A stretch of DNA of 28,293 nt. It comes from CAZCQP01 sp964500895 (GTDB lineage Bacteria > Bacillota > Clostridia > Lachnospirales > JAISER01). The first letter of the stretch is position 1. Every line of letters starts with the position of its first letter. The translations under genes and the position numbers were made by a program. The notes beneath the pieces are model-generated. The model was not told the DNA's origin, ran no database searches, and saw only the letters and a program-made list of their open reading frames with translations. The stretch is taken from positions 1 through 28,293 of the forward strand of contig CAZCQP010000038.1 in assembly GCA_964500895.1 (NCBI GenBank), written 5' to 3'. Shown in pieces: positions 1 to 7,241 of the stretch.

Positions 1-49
1 GGATGCCGTCTCTGTCGCCCAGAATAGCAACCTTTTTACCCTGTAACAT
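1..49 (-). CDS. grdA: Glycine reductase complex selenoprotein A, N-terminal fragment
   Basis: Only the first 16 codons lie in the window; the gene runs off the left edge. The start ATG at 49-47 follows AAAGGAG. The encoded residues MLQGKKVAILGDRDGI match the conserved GrdA beginning (GKKV-I-GDRDGIP). GrdA is the small selenoprotein of the Stickland glycine, sarcosine and betaine reductases; it carries the carboxymethyl-selenide intermediate passed on to protein C for acetyl phosphate formation. The selenocysteine lies further along and cannot be checked here. The position directly after trxB-trxA, which supply its reducing power, matches known grd operons and strongly supports the call despite the short fragment. 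Confidence 0.85.
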   Translation of the reverse strand, partial: MLQGKKVAILGDRDGI

Positions 50-111
50 ATCTTTTGCTCCTTTCTGTTTAGTCTAAACACATATGCAAACGAGACAACA
101 ATTGCCCTCGT

Positions 112-426
112 TTATGCCAGTTCGTCCAGTTTGGCCTGCACGTCTTCAATTTGAAAATCTTTAATCAGTTCCGCCAGCTTTTCCCCGTCTTTATAAAACA
201 CAATGGCAGGCAACCCCAGTACCTTTTGGCTAATGGCCAGCCGTTTGGCCCCGGAAGTATCCAGGCTGCAAAACTTGGCCTTTCCTTCATTTTTTTCTGC
301 CAGCTCGTGTACTTGGGGCATTAAGTTTTTGCAGGGCTCGCACTTTTCGCTCCAAAAATCCACCATTACAAGCCCTTCTGCTTGCAACACTTCTGCTTCA
401 AAATTGTCTTTATTCAGCTCTACCAT
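112..426 (-). CDS. trxA: Thioredoxin of the glycine reductase operon
   Basis: This 104-residue thioredoxin has a CEPC active site (C29-C32) in place of the usual CGPC, within WSEKCEPCKNLMP, and a cis-proline at P73 in GLPAIVFYK. Glycine-reductase-associated thioredoxins are known for non-canonical CxPC sites. It should pass electrons from TrxB to the selenoprotein A / glycine reductase cycle in the cytoplasm. An in-frame ATG at 432 abuts the AAGGAGG directly, so I chose the ATG at 426, which sits 6 nt from it and gives MVELNKDNF. The gene lies 20 nt after trxB and 62 nt before grdA and is probably co-transcribed with both. Confidence 0.92.
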   Translation of the reverse strand: MVELNKDNFEAEVLQAEGLVMVDFWSEKCEPCKNLMPQVHELAEKNEGKAKFCSLDTSGAKRLAISQKVLGLPAIVFYKDGEKLAELIKDFQIEDVQAKLDELA

Positions 427-446
427 AACCATCCTCCTTCTTTATG

Positions 447-1655
447 TTAAATCAATTGATTCAGCTGTTCTTCATCAAAAGTGTCCAGGGTGGCCACCAC
501 TTGCCCTGCTTTAAACACGGCCACACACGGCACCTTTGCCACATTGGCCTTTTTTGCTGCCATTTGGTTGCGGTAGGTGTCAAACTTGGCCAGCTTCACT
601 TTATCGGTCTTGTCTGAAACAAAGCCTTCCAGCTTGGCCAAGAAATCAAAACTTTCTTCCACTTGAGGTGCCCAGAAAGCAGCCAACACCGTTTCTTCCG
701 GTTCCAACACATTTTTATGGAAGGTTTCCAGTTCTTCCATGTACTTGCTGGCGGCTTGGGCGGCAATGGCACCGTCACTGGCGGCGGTAATCACCTGCCG
801 CAAATATTTCACCCGTGCATCACCAGCGGCATACACCCCGGGGATGTTGGTTTCCATGATGTCGTTGGTTTCAATGTAACCTTGCGGGTTCATCTGCACT
901 TTGCCTTCCAAAAACTTGGTTTTGGGAATGGTACCCACAAAGAAGAACACCCCGTTGGTTTCCATTTCGGAAATTTCCCCGGTCTTAATGTTTTTAATGG
1001 CCACACTTTCCACCAGGCCATCCCCTTTTATTTCCTCTAATACGGCATTCCATACCCATTTGATTTTAGGGTTTTCAAAAGCCTTTTCAGCGCTGGCCCG
1101 GTTGCAGTCTAAAATGCCTTCATCGTGAATGACTATAATGGTGACGGATTCGGCAAACTTGGTTAAGTAGCAAGCTTCTTCAATGGCAGCATCTCCGTTG
1201 CCCACCACGCAAATGTCCAGCTCTTCAAAGAAGTCGGCATCGCAGGTGGCGCAGTAAGACACCCCTTTGCCCCGGAACCCCCGCTCCCCTTTAATGTCCA
1301 GCATACGGGGCTGTGCGCCGGGTGCTAAAATAATGGCTTTGCCTTGGTACTGGGTGCCTTTTTTGGTTGTTACCACTTTAATGTCACTTTCCAAATCTAA
1401 ATCGGTCACTTCGTCGTTCACAATTTCCGTGCCAAAAGACTTGGCATGGTCTGCCATAGCGGCCATTAAAGCCGGGCCGGTGGTTCCTCGGCCAAACCCA
1501 GGGTAGTTTTCAAGTTCCGATGTGGTGGCCCCTTGCCCGCCTGGGCCTCCGTTTTGAATGATAAGGGTGGAAAGCTTTGCTCTGGAGCCGTAAACACCGG
1601 CGGCAAGCCCAGCGGAGCCTCCCCCTACAATAACCAGATCGTAAATTGCAGACAT
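447..1655 (-). CDS. trxB: Thioredoxin reductase with a C-terminal thioredoxin-like domain
   Basis: This is a 402-residue flavoprotein, about 85 residues longer than ordinary TrxB. It has the FAD motif GGGSAG near residue 11, the redox motif CATC at C135-C138, a second nucleotide-binding motif GNGDAAIEEA near 153, and the C-terminal FAD motif YAAGDARVKYLRQV near 275. Residues 318-402 look like a thioredoxin fold, but WAPQVEES replaces WCGPC, so the redox cysteines are absent. The HRRxxxR motif for the NADPH 2'-phosphate is also absent (VIHDEGILDCNRAS at about 175-188), so the electron donor may not be NADPH. The ATG at 1655 lies 9 nt after AAGGAGG; an in-frame TTG at 1661 is too close to it. 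First gene of the trxB-trxA-grdA operon. Confidence 0.93.
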   Translation of the reverse strand: MSAIYDLVIVGGGSAGLAAGVYGSRAKLSTLIIQNGGPGGQGATTSELENYPGFGRGTTGPALMAAMADHAKSFGTEIVNDEVTDLDLESDIKVVTTKKGTQYQGKAIILAPGAQPRMLDIKGERGFRGKGVSYCATCDADFFEELDICVVGNGDAAIEEACYLTKFAESVTIIVIHDEGILDCNRASAEKAFENPKIKWVWNAVLEEIKGDGLVESVAIKNIKTGEISEMETNGVFFFVGTIPKTKFLEGKVQMNPQGYIETNDIMETNIPGVYAAGDARVKYLRQVITAASDGAIAAQAASKYMEELETFHKNVLEPEETVLAAFWAPQVEESFDFLAKLEGFVSDKTDKVKLAKFDTYRNQMAAKKANVAKVPCVAVFKAGQVVATLDTFDEEQLNQLI

Positions 1656-1685
1656 ACGCAATGGCCTCCTTGTTCAACTGCATAC

Positions 1686-1691
1686 AGTATA
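1686..1691 (-). promoter_or_regulatory. Candidate -10 box of the trxB-trxA-grdA operon
   Basis: On the minus strand TATACT lies about 30 nt ahead of the trxB start, in an AT-rich stretch between the upstream terminator and the ribosome binding site. The -35 region (TTTATA) is weak. Placement is plausible but the call rests on a single hexamer. Confidence 0.4.
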
Positions 1692-1717
1692 TATTAACAA
1701 TTTTGTATAAAAATATT

Positions 1718-1753
1718 AAAAAATGCCCGATTTGATTGTATCAAACCGGGCAA
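1718..1753 (-). terminator. Intrinsic terminator between the araC-type gene and trxB
   Basis: On the minus strand, stem TGCCCGGTTTGAT pairs with ATCAAATCGGGCA around a 3-nt loop (13 bp, one G-T pair), followed by TTTTTT. It would end transcripts coming through the palindromic repeat from the regulator gene and insulate the trxB operon. Confidence 0.8.
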
Positions 1754-1806
1754 AAGGGGTATAGAAAACAATTTACTATTTTTGCAAAAATTTTTACTTG
1801 CCTGTT

Positions 1807-1975
1807 TTAGGGTGTGTTCCCACTAATGGAATGGCAATATTTTCGAGCCTGAATTTCCGCCATTCTAGAAAGCTGTGCGACGGCATAATCGGAAATTATG
1901 GCTAGCACAGCTGACAACGAAGGGCGCAAATTCAGCCGAAAAGATTGTCGTTAGCTTTGTGGGAACACGCCCTAA
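1807..1975. repeat. 169-bp palindromic MITE-like element, copy 1
   Basis: The ends are 17-bp inverted repeats with one mismatch (TTAGGGTGTGTTCCCAC at 1807-1823; its complement at 1959-1975). The interior folds as one long imperfect hairpin. Its core is AGCTGTGC (1871-1878) paired with GCACAGCT (1905-1912), enclosing CATAAT/ATTATG (1884-1889 / 1895-1900) and an asymmetric internal loop GACGG/GCTA. A second copy at 28144-28292 keeps the core and its internal loop but has different outer ends. There is no room for a transposase, so it would be moved in trans if mobile. The right end contains the TAG stop codon of the neighbouring regulator gene. Confidence 0.85.
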
Positions 1976-2838
1976 TGTATCTTCACCATTTCCCTGCGAT
2001 ACTGGCTAGGTGTGCCGCCTTCTATCTTTTTGAACACTTTGTTGTAGTAGCTTTGGTTCTCGAAGCCCACCAGCAAACAAACGTCTACAATGTTAATGTT
2101 TTGGTTGGCCAAAAGTTCTTTACTTTTTTCAATGCGGTATTGGTTGAGATAAGCGGTAAAGCTGGTTTGTACTTCTTTGTTGAAAATGCGGCTTAAATAA
2201 GATGGGTTCACGTACACGGCCTTTGCGGCATCGCTTAATGTGATTTTTTCGTGGTAGTGATTTTTGATGTAATTCAGCACCAGCTGAATCATGGCGGAAT
2301 GTCTAGCATCTTCTTCTATGTGTACATTGGGGTCCCCGGGGGGCTCTTCAGATAAAGGAGACACGAGGGAAGCCAACAGCTCCGACAATGCCAGAATTTG
2401 ATTCACATCGTAATAGGTGTATTTAGAAAGCTCATGCACAAGCATGTCTTTGTGGCAGTCCATGTCTGGTATATGTACAGAAGACATGATTTGCTCCGGC
2501 TCAGAGTTTAAAATGGGCCCGGCCAAAAGCCCCGCCACCACATGGCCATGTTTCCAAACAGGAACAATGATGTTGGTTAGGCCGTAGGGGCAATGGTACA
2601 CAATTTGCTTATGAATATTCGCCGGTTGAAAGCAGTAGGAAAACACATGGTCTAGGTTGGTTTCCCGGTGCAGATGGCGGTTGACACTCCGGCACAGGCA
2701 GCCTTCCAGGCTTTGGTCCGGAATGGCAGTGAGGGTACGGTTTTTCAAGTTGATGGCAACGCACTGAATTAAAGTGGCGGTGTAAAAAAGAACGCCCCGT
2801 TCTATTATTTTGTCCATTAGCGCTTCGTGGCTTAACAA
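1972..2838 (-). CDS. PocR-domain AraC-family transcriptional regulator
   Basis: This is a 288-residue regulator. The N-terminal half resembles the PocR ligand-sensing domain (cysteine-rich CLCRSVN, then YHCPYGLTNIIVPVWKHGHVVAGLLAGPIL). The C-terminal ~100 residues form an AraC/XylS double helix-turn-helix (ITLSDAAKAVYVNPSYLSRIFNKE and the closing VGFENQSYYNKVFKK-GTPSQYRRE). PocR domains are proposed to bind small organic ligands. It starts with TTG (TTG TTA AGC CAC) 6 nt after GAGGAGGGG. It is divergent from an MttB-like methyltransferase gene, so control of methylamine or betaine demethylation genes is a reasonable inference. The TAG stop lies inside the terminal repeat of a MITE-like element, so the last residues may differ from the ancestral protein. 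Confidence 0.88.
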   Translation of the reverse strand: MLSHEALMDKIIERGVLFYTATLIQCVAINLKNRTLTAIPDQSLEGCLCRSVNRHLHRETNLDHVFSYCFQPANIHKQIVYHCPYGLTNIIVPVWKHGHVVAGLLAGPILNSEPEQIMSSVHIPDMDCHKDMLVHELSKYTYYDVNQILALSELLASLVSPLSEEPPGDPNVHIEEDARHSAMIQLVLNYIKNHYHEKITLSDAAKAVYVNPSYLSRIFNKEVQTSFTAYLNQYRIEKSKELLANQNINIVDVCLLVGFENQSYYNKVFKKIEGGTPSQYRREMVKIH

Positions 2839-2997
2839 GGCTCTCCCCTCCTCGTTAGTATTCTAGCAAATTCATCAAGTTTGTCAATACATTCACAAAG
2901 GTAAATATTTTTTTAGAATACAGCAAAAATCTGATATTTTCCTGCATGGGTTTGGCGTTAAAATAGCAGTCATAATAAAACGTAAGGGGAGATGGCT
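2839..2997. promoter_or_regulatory. Divergent control region between the regulator and the MttB-like gene
   Basis: This is an AT-rich ~155-bp gap between divergent genes. Two loosely similar direct elements, at about 2855-2871 (GTATTCTAGCAAATTC) and 2915-2930 (GAATACAGCAAAAATC), could be AraC-type half sites. CATAAT at 2971-2976 is a possible -10 for the plus-strand gene. All of this is tentative. Confidence 0.35.
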
Positions 2998-4419
2998 TTG
3001 CTTCCAAAAATGAATGTGCTTTCACAGGAAGAACTATTATCGGTTCATGAAAATACGATGCGCATATTAGAAGAAGTGGGGGTTGAATTTCTTTACCAGC
3101 CGGCGGTAGACCTTTTGCAAGAACATGGCCAGCGGGCAGAAGGCCAGCGGGTTTATTTCAACCGGGCATTTGTGGAGGAACAAATTAAAAAAGCACCGGA
3201 AAGCTTCACCCTCCACGCCAGAAACCCAGAAAAAAGCGTCACCTGCGGGAAAAACAGCTTTTTGCTGCTGCCCGGTTACGGTGCGCCTTATGTTTATGAT
3301 GCTGAAGGCAACCGACGGCTGCCCACCATGGCCGACTACGACAACATGGTGAAACTGGCAGGGGCAAGCCCCAACATGGACTTAACGGGCGGCAACCTGT
3401 GCGAGCCTGTAGACGTCGGTGACGAGGTGCGCCATTTACATATGCTCTACAGCCACATGATACACGCAGACAAGCCTTTTATGGGCAGCGCTTATGGGGA
3501 AGTTGGGGCTACAGACACGTTGGCCATGGCAGAAATGGTGTACGGCGGCCGTGAAAAATTGGCCAAAAACCCAGCCCTTTCCACCCTTATCAATTCCATT
3601 ACCCCGCTAAAATTTGACGACCGTATGCTTTCGGCGCTGATGGCTTACGCCCGGGCTGGGCAATGCTGCGTCATTTCGGCGCTGGTGATGGCCGGTTCCA
3701 CAGGGCCTGTAACATTGGCGGGCACCTTAAGCCTACAAAATGCCGAAGTGCTGGCAGGCATTGTGCTGGCCCAGTGCGTGAACCCAGGGGCCCCGGTGAT
3801 TTACGGTTCCACTTCTGCCGCTGTGGACATGCGCTCTGTGTCTTTGTCCATTGGCAACGGGGAAGCGGCATTGTTAACCTCTGCCAGCGCACAACTGGGC
3901 CGGTTTTATGGCATACCAACACGTGGGGGCGGCGGCTTGTGCGATGCCAAGGCCGTGGACGGGCAAGCCGGGTATGAATCCATGATGACACTGATGGCCG
4001 CTGGGCTTTCCGGCATTAACTACGTGCTGCACGCTGCCGGTATTTTACAGGCTTATGCTGCTTTTTCCTTTGAAAAGTTTGCCATGGACGATGAAATTGC
4101 ATCCTTGGTGCGCCAGTATATGCGGGGCATCACTTTTAGCCCGGTACATCTGGCTTTTGAAGACATTCAAGAAGTGGGACCCGGGGGGCATTTCCTGTTT
4201 CAGGAAAGCACCCTAGACTTGCACATGACGGAACTGAACAAACCCACCCTAAGCGACCGAAATGGCTACGACACATGGGTGACCCATAAAAAAGACACCA
4301 ATACCCTGGCCAAAGAAAAATGGCAAAACATGCTGGACAATTACACCGTGCCAGACATGGATGCCAAACTGAAAGAGGAATTGAACCATTATATTAAACT
4401 GCGTACAGAAGAATTATGA
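2998..4419 (+). CDS. MttB-superfamily methyltransferase (non-pyrrolysine)
   Basis: This 473-residue protein has the trimethylamine methyltransferase (MttB) superfamily fold pattern: an N-terminal LSVHENTMRILEEVGVEF helix, a central VMAGSTGPVTLAGTLSLQNAEVLAGIVLAQ segment, and FEDIQEVGPGGHFL near the C-terminus. The frame is open throughout with no internal TAG, so it belongs to the pyrrolysine-free group. Characterised members of that group demethylate quaternary amines such as glycine betaine, proline betaine or carnitine with a corrinoid protein. No corrinoid protein gene is adjacent, and the substrate cannot be assigned. An ATG at 2992 abuts AAGGGGAG directly; the in-frame TTG at 2998, 6 nt away, is better placed. 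Likely under the divergent PocR/AraC regulator. Confidence 0.85.
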   Translation: MLPKMNVLSQEELLSVHENTMRILEEVGVEFLYQPAVDLLQEHGQRAEGQRVYFNRAFVEEQIKKAPESFTLHARNPEKSVTCGKNSFLLLPGYGAPYVYDAEGNRRLPTMADYDNMVKLAGASPNMDLTGGNLCEPVDVGDEVRHLHMLYSHMIHADKPFMGSAYGEVGATDTLAMAEMVYGGREKLAKNPALSTLINSITPLKFDDRMLSALMAYARAGQCCVISALVMAGSTGPVTLAGTLSLQNAEVLAGIVLAQCVNPGAPVIYGSTSAAVDMRSVSLSIGNGEAALLTSASAQLGRFYGIPTRGGGGLCDAKAVDGQAGYESMMTLMAAGLSGINYVLHAAGILQAYAAFSFEKFAMDDEIASLVRQYMRGITFSPVHLAFEDIQEVGPGGHFLFQESTLDLHMTELNKPTLSDRNGYDTWVTHKKDTNTLAKEKWQNMLDNYTVPDMDAKLKEELNHYIKLRTEEL

Positions 4420-4420
4420 C

Positions 4421-4490
4421 AACGTAGGGAATTACCCCCGTGTAATTCCCTACCTCGGAACGACAAAGGGGTCGTTCCCTACGTTTTTTA
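4421..4490. terminator. Compound palindrome between convergent MttB-like genes
   Basis: Two hairpins, GTAGGGAATTAC/GTAATTCCCTAC (4424-4453) and GGAACGAC/GTCGTTCC (4457-4478), sit inside an outer pair AACGTAGGGAA (4421-4431) and TTCCCTACGTT (4475-4485). TTTTTT follows on the plus strand. GTAGGGAA occurs three times in alternating orientation, so alternative folds exist. It probably serves as the terminator for the plus-strand gene and may be a REP-like repeat. Confidence 0.7.
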
Positions 4491-4491
4491 T

Positions 4492-5937
4492 TTAGAATTT
4501 TGCCCGCACATCTGCAATGATTTTATCAAAAGCTTCCATTTCAGCCTTGGAAAGCAAACAAGCTGCATCCTTTTCTATAATTTCCAGCGCACGGGCGTGC
4601 ATGGCATCCTTCATGGTGGGGGAGCCTTCGTTCATCCAGGCGTGGTAATCTTTTTTGTAGCTGTACCGTGGGCTGTAGATGTGGTTTCTAAAGTTTTCAA
4701 AGGTATGCTCATGGTCGATGAAGTTGCCCCCGTGGCCTACCTCGTGAATCACATCCAGCGCCAAAGTTTCTTCGTTAATTTCCGCAGAGCCTAAGAAGTT
4801 TTTCACAAACCGGGCAATTTCATCATCCAGCAAAATCATTTCCAGGCTGCCGATAAGCCCGGCCCCCATGTAGCCGTTGTCGTGGATAAGGCTGGCGCCA
4901 CCCATAGCCATGGCCATGTTGGTGAACATGGCTTCCATACCGGCCTGTACGTCCAACGCATTAGAGTCTGTGGTGCCCCCGGTGCCGTAGGTGGGCAAGT
5001 TGTACATCCGCCCCAGCTGGGCAGAAATGATGTGCCCTAAAGCAAATTCCGGGCTGGCGTATGAAGAAATGGTGGTGCGCATGTCCATGGCAGAGAAGAT
5101 GATGCCGAAAATGAACGGTGCCCCTTTGGCCACCAACTGGTGAATGACCAACCCGCCAAGGCCTTCTGCATTGCCTAAAGCCATGGCCCCAGCCAACGTG
5201 GATGGGCCTGTGCCGCCCATGATGATGCCGGAAGCCCATGTGGTGGGAATGCCGTATTGTGCGCAGAGCATCAGCTTTTGAATGGCTTCCTGGCTGTACA
5301 CCAGCGGAGAAATAGGCTCGTTATACAGCCCGATGGTGGGGTTCTGGCGTAAGGCATCGTAGCCCCCGGCTTGCACGGCCGCCATGTCAATAAGCCCTTG
5401 CAGGCATTTGGCATCCACTGCTGTCATCCAGATGGGTTTGGAGCAATATGTACGCATGGCTTTGTAATGATACAAATCCACCAAGTGCTGGTCTACATCC
5501 GAAGCCAGCCCCAGGCTTGCAATAAAGTCAATGTTGTCGCAAGTTTGGGTTACTTTGGCCACATTGTACACATCGTTTAGCACCGTGTCCCGCAATTCGC
5601 CGGTGTAAGGGTCCATAAAAGCGGGCAAGTCTGTGCCTAGGCCAAAATTGATGTTGTTGCGGCACAAGTTCATGCGGGTTTTGCCGTCTGTGCTCATGAT
5701 ATAGGCTTTGGAAGGGGCAGACGCAATGGCCGCTTCCACCATCGCCGCCGGTATTTTTGCCACGTTGCCTTCCACCCATGCGCCGTTGTCTTTCAGCACT
5801 TTCAGGGCACCTTCATCGTGAATCTGTACGCCGGTACGCTCTAAAATATCCAGCGAAGCATGGTGCAGCATCAGCAACTGTTCCTCACTCCACACTTCAA
5901 AATAAGCTGTTTTGTTTTGCTTTTGATTTGTGTACAT
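4492..5937 (-). CDS. MttB-superfamily methyltransferase (non-pyrrolysine), second paralogue
   Basis: This 481-residue MttB-superfamily protein is clearly diverged from its convergent neighbour. Shared landmarks are LLMLHHASLDILERTGVQI at the N-terminus, IIMGGTGPSTLAGAMALGNAEGLGGLVIHQL centrally, and LALDVIHEVGHGGNFI near the C-terminus. No in-frame amber codon is present, so it is not a pyrrolysine enzyme. Expected role: transfer of a methyl group from a methylated amine or betaine to a cobalamin-binding protein in the cytoplasm. The substrate is unknown and no corrinoid partner is encoded in the window. The ATG at 5937 sits 7 nt after GAAAGGGG; an upstream ATG at 5943 is only 1 nt from it. 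Confidence 0.85.
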   Translation of the reverse strand: MYTNQKQNKTAYFEVWSEEQLLMLHHASLDILERTGVQIHDEGALKVLKDNGAWVEGNVAKIPAAMVEAAIASAPSKAYIMSTDGKTRMNLCRNNINFGLGTDLPAFMDPYTGELRDTVLNDVYNVAKVTQTCDNIDFIASLGLASDVDQHLVDLYHYKAMRTYCSKPIWMTAVDAKCLQGLIDMAAVQAGGYDALRQNPTIGLYNEPISPLVYSQEAIQKLMLCAQYGIPTTWASGIIMGGTGPSTLAGAMALGNAEGLGGLVIHQLVAKGAPFIFGIIFSAMDMRTTISSYASPEFALGHIISAQLGRMYNLPTYGTGGTTDSNALDVQAGMEAMFTNMAMAMGGASLIHDNGYMGAGLIGSLEMILLDDEIARFVKNFLGSAEINEETLALDVIHEVGHGGNFIDHEHTFENFRNHIYSPRYSYKKDYHAWMNEGSPTMKDAMHARALEIIEKDAACLLSKAEMEAFDKIIADVRAKF

Positions 5938-6013
5938 GCGCATACCCCTTTCAAAATGAAATTACAGTATGTATTCAGCATATATTAAATTAGGAAATTT
6001 GTCAATGAGCTAA

Positions 6014-6046
6014 TTAAAAAAAGAGCGCCTTGCTTTTTTGCAAGGC
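6014..6046 (-). terminator. Intrinsic terminator of the HxlR gene
   Basis: GCCTTGC (6027-6033) and GCAAGGC (6040-6046) form a 7-bp stem with a 6-nt loop. On the minus strand it is followed within a few bases by TTTTTTT. It sits just after the stop codon of the HxlR gene. Confidence 0.85.
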
Positions 6047-6051
6047 AACCC

Positions 6052-6390
6052 TTATTTGCAGGCTATTGTAGATTCTATTTGATCGATGCCCCAGTCCTTT
6101 AATGCTACCAGAGCAGGAATGAGTTTTTTACCTTGCTCTGTTAGGGCGTATACCACATGAGGCGGTATTTCAGTAAATTGGGTACGCTTCACTAAACCAT
6201 GTTCTTCAAGTTCTTTTAATGAACGTGTGAGCATGATATTGGTTATACCACCCATTTTTCGTTTCAATTCATTATAGCGCAAATCTGATTGTGATAAATG
6301 CCACAAAATAGGCATTCTCCATTTTCCGCCAATGATACTTAATGCATGCAAAACAGGACAATTTTCGTTAACTGTTTTTTTATCTTTCAT
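6052..6390 (-). CDS. HxlR-family winged-helix transcriptional regulator
   Basis: This 112-residue protein has the HxlR hallmarks: CPVLHALSIIGGKWRMPILWHL at the N-terminus, a winged helix (LRYNELKRKMGGITNIMLTRSLKELEEHGLVKRT) and a wing ending PPHVVYALTEQGKKL. HxlR proteins often sense redox or electrophile stress and control an adjacent divergent oxidoreductase gene. That fits the divergent flavoprotein gene at 6509. The gene and its partner are visibly AT-richer than their neighbours. Single cysteines near the N-terminus (C11) and C-terminus (C111) could be sensors, but this is not shown. Confidence 0.9.
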   Translation of the reverse strand: MKDKKTVNENCPVLHALSIIGGKWRMPILWHLSQSDLRYNELKRKMGGITNIMLTRSLKELEEHGLVKRTQFTEIPPHVVYALTEQGKKLIPALVALKDWGIDQIESTIACK

Positions 6391-6420
6391 CGTAAGTGCT
6401 CCATTCTTGATGATGCAATT

Positions 6421-6470
6421 AAAGGCACAAAAATGTGCGTACTTGTTATTTTGTTTCTGTGCCGTATAAT
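6421..6470 (+). promoter_or_regulatory. Promoter and possible HxlR operator of the flavoprotein gene
   Basis: TTGTTA (6443-6448) and TATAAT (6465-6470) are separated by 16 nt and lie 38 nt before the flavoprotein start. GGCACA at 6424-6429 and TGTGCC at 6458-6463 form an inverted pair bracketing the -35 region, a possible regulator site. Confidence 0.6.
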
Positions 6471-6508
6471 TATAGATAAGAAACTTAATATTGTAAAGGA
6501 GTATATGA

Positions 6509-7159
6509 ATGTCTAAGTTAATCGCTATAAACGGCAGCCCAAGAAAAAATAAAAATACAGCAACACTTCTAAAAGAGGCTATGAAAGGGGCACAATTGGC
6601 AAATGCTGAAACGAAGATTATCCATCTTTATGATATGCATGTCAAAGGTTGTAGTAGCTGTTTCTTATGCAAACGGAAGGGGCAAATTGAACTTGGCAAA
6701 TGCTTTTTGAAAGATGATTTGTCACCTGTTCTCGACCAGGTAATGGAAAGTGATGCTTTGATTCTAGGGTCGCCTATTTATCTTGGTGATGTTACAGGTG
6801 CGATGCGTTCATTGATGGAGCGATTGTTTTTTTCCAATCTTTCTTATGACAGTATGGAAAACCGTTCTGTCTGCAAGAAAAGTATCGCAACAGCATTTAT
6901 CTATACAATGGGCGTAACGGAAAAACAATTAGAGCAGTTAGGCTATATGAAAATGTTTCGTCTGCATAAAATGTACATGAGACTTCTTAACGGAAAAGTT
7001 GAACAGCTTATCTCTAACGATGCTTATCAATTCGATAATTATTCAGATTATGCTGCATCTAATTTTGATGAAGCACATAAGGCAAAAGTCCGCACGGAAC
7101 AGTTTCCCAACGACTGCAAAAAAGCTCTTGAGTTGGGATTTAGTTTGATAAATTCTTGA
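6509..7159 (+). CDS. Flavodoxin-fold NAD(P)H-dependent oxidoreductase
   Basis: This 216-residue protein of the NADPH-dependent FMN reductase / flavodoxin-like family has the FMN phosphate loop NGSPRKNKNTATLL at residues 8-21, a cysteine-rich CSSCFLCKRKG segment near 49-59, and the flavin-contacting SPIYLGDVTGAMRSLMERL near 89-107. The cysteine cluster resembles that of iron-sulfur flavoproteins, but spacing alone does not prove a cluster. The start ATG is 7 nt after AAAGGAG. Divergent from HxlR, it is likely induced by redox-active or electrophilic compounds. Base composition is AT-rich relative to flanking genes, suggesting acquisition as a two-gene unit. Confidence 0.85.
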   Translation: MSKLIAINGSPRKNKNTATLLKEAMKGAQLANAETKIIHLYDMHVKGCSSCFLCKRKGQIELGKCFLKDDLSPVLDQVMESDALILGSPIYLGDVTGAMRSLMERLFFSNLSYDSMENRSVCKKSIATAFIYTMGVTEKQLEQLGYMKMFRLHKMYMRLLNGKVEQLISNDAYQFDNYSDYAASNFDEAHKAKVRTEQFPNDCKKALELGFSLINS

Positions 7160-7165
7160 TGGTAT

Positions 7166-7193
7166 TGAGAAGGGGCGTCATATCCCCTTCTCA
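7166..7193. terminator. Perfect hairpin after the flavoprotein gene
   Basis: TGAGAAGGGG (7166-7175) and CCCCTTCTCA (7184-7193) form a perfect 10-bp stem with an 8-nt loop, 6 nt beyond the stop codon. No U-run follows, so termination efficiency is uncertain. Confidence 0.6.
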
Positions 7194-7241
7194 GCGTGTT
7201 GACAAAAGACCTTGGGAAACTTTTTTGTTTTTATAAGCTAC

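Noticed and set aside
2998..5937. Pyrrolysine-containing trimethylamine methyltransferase
   Set aside because: Both reading frames are full length without any in-frame TAG, so no pyrrolysine is encoded.
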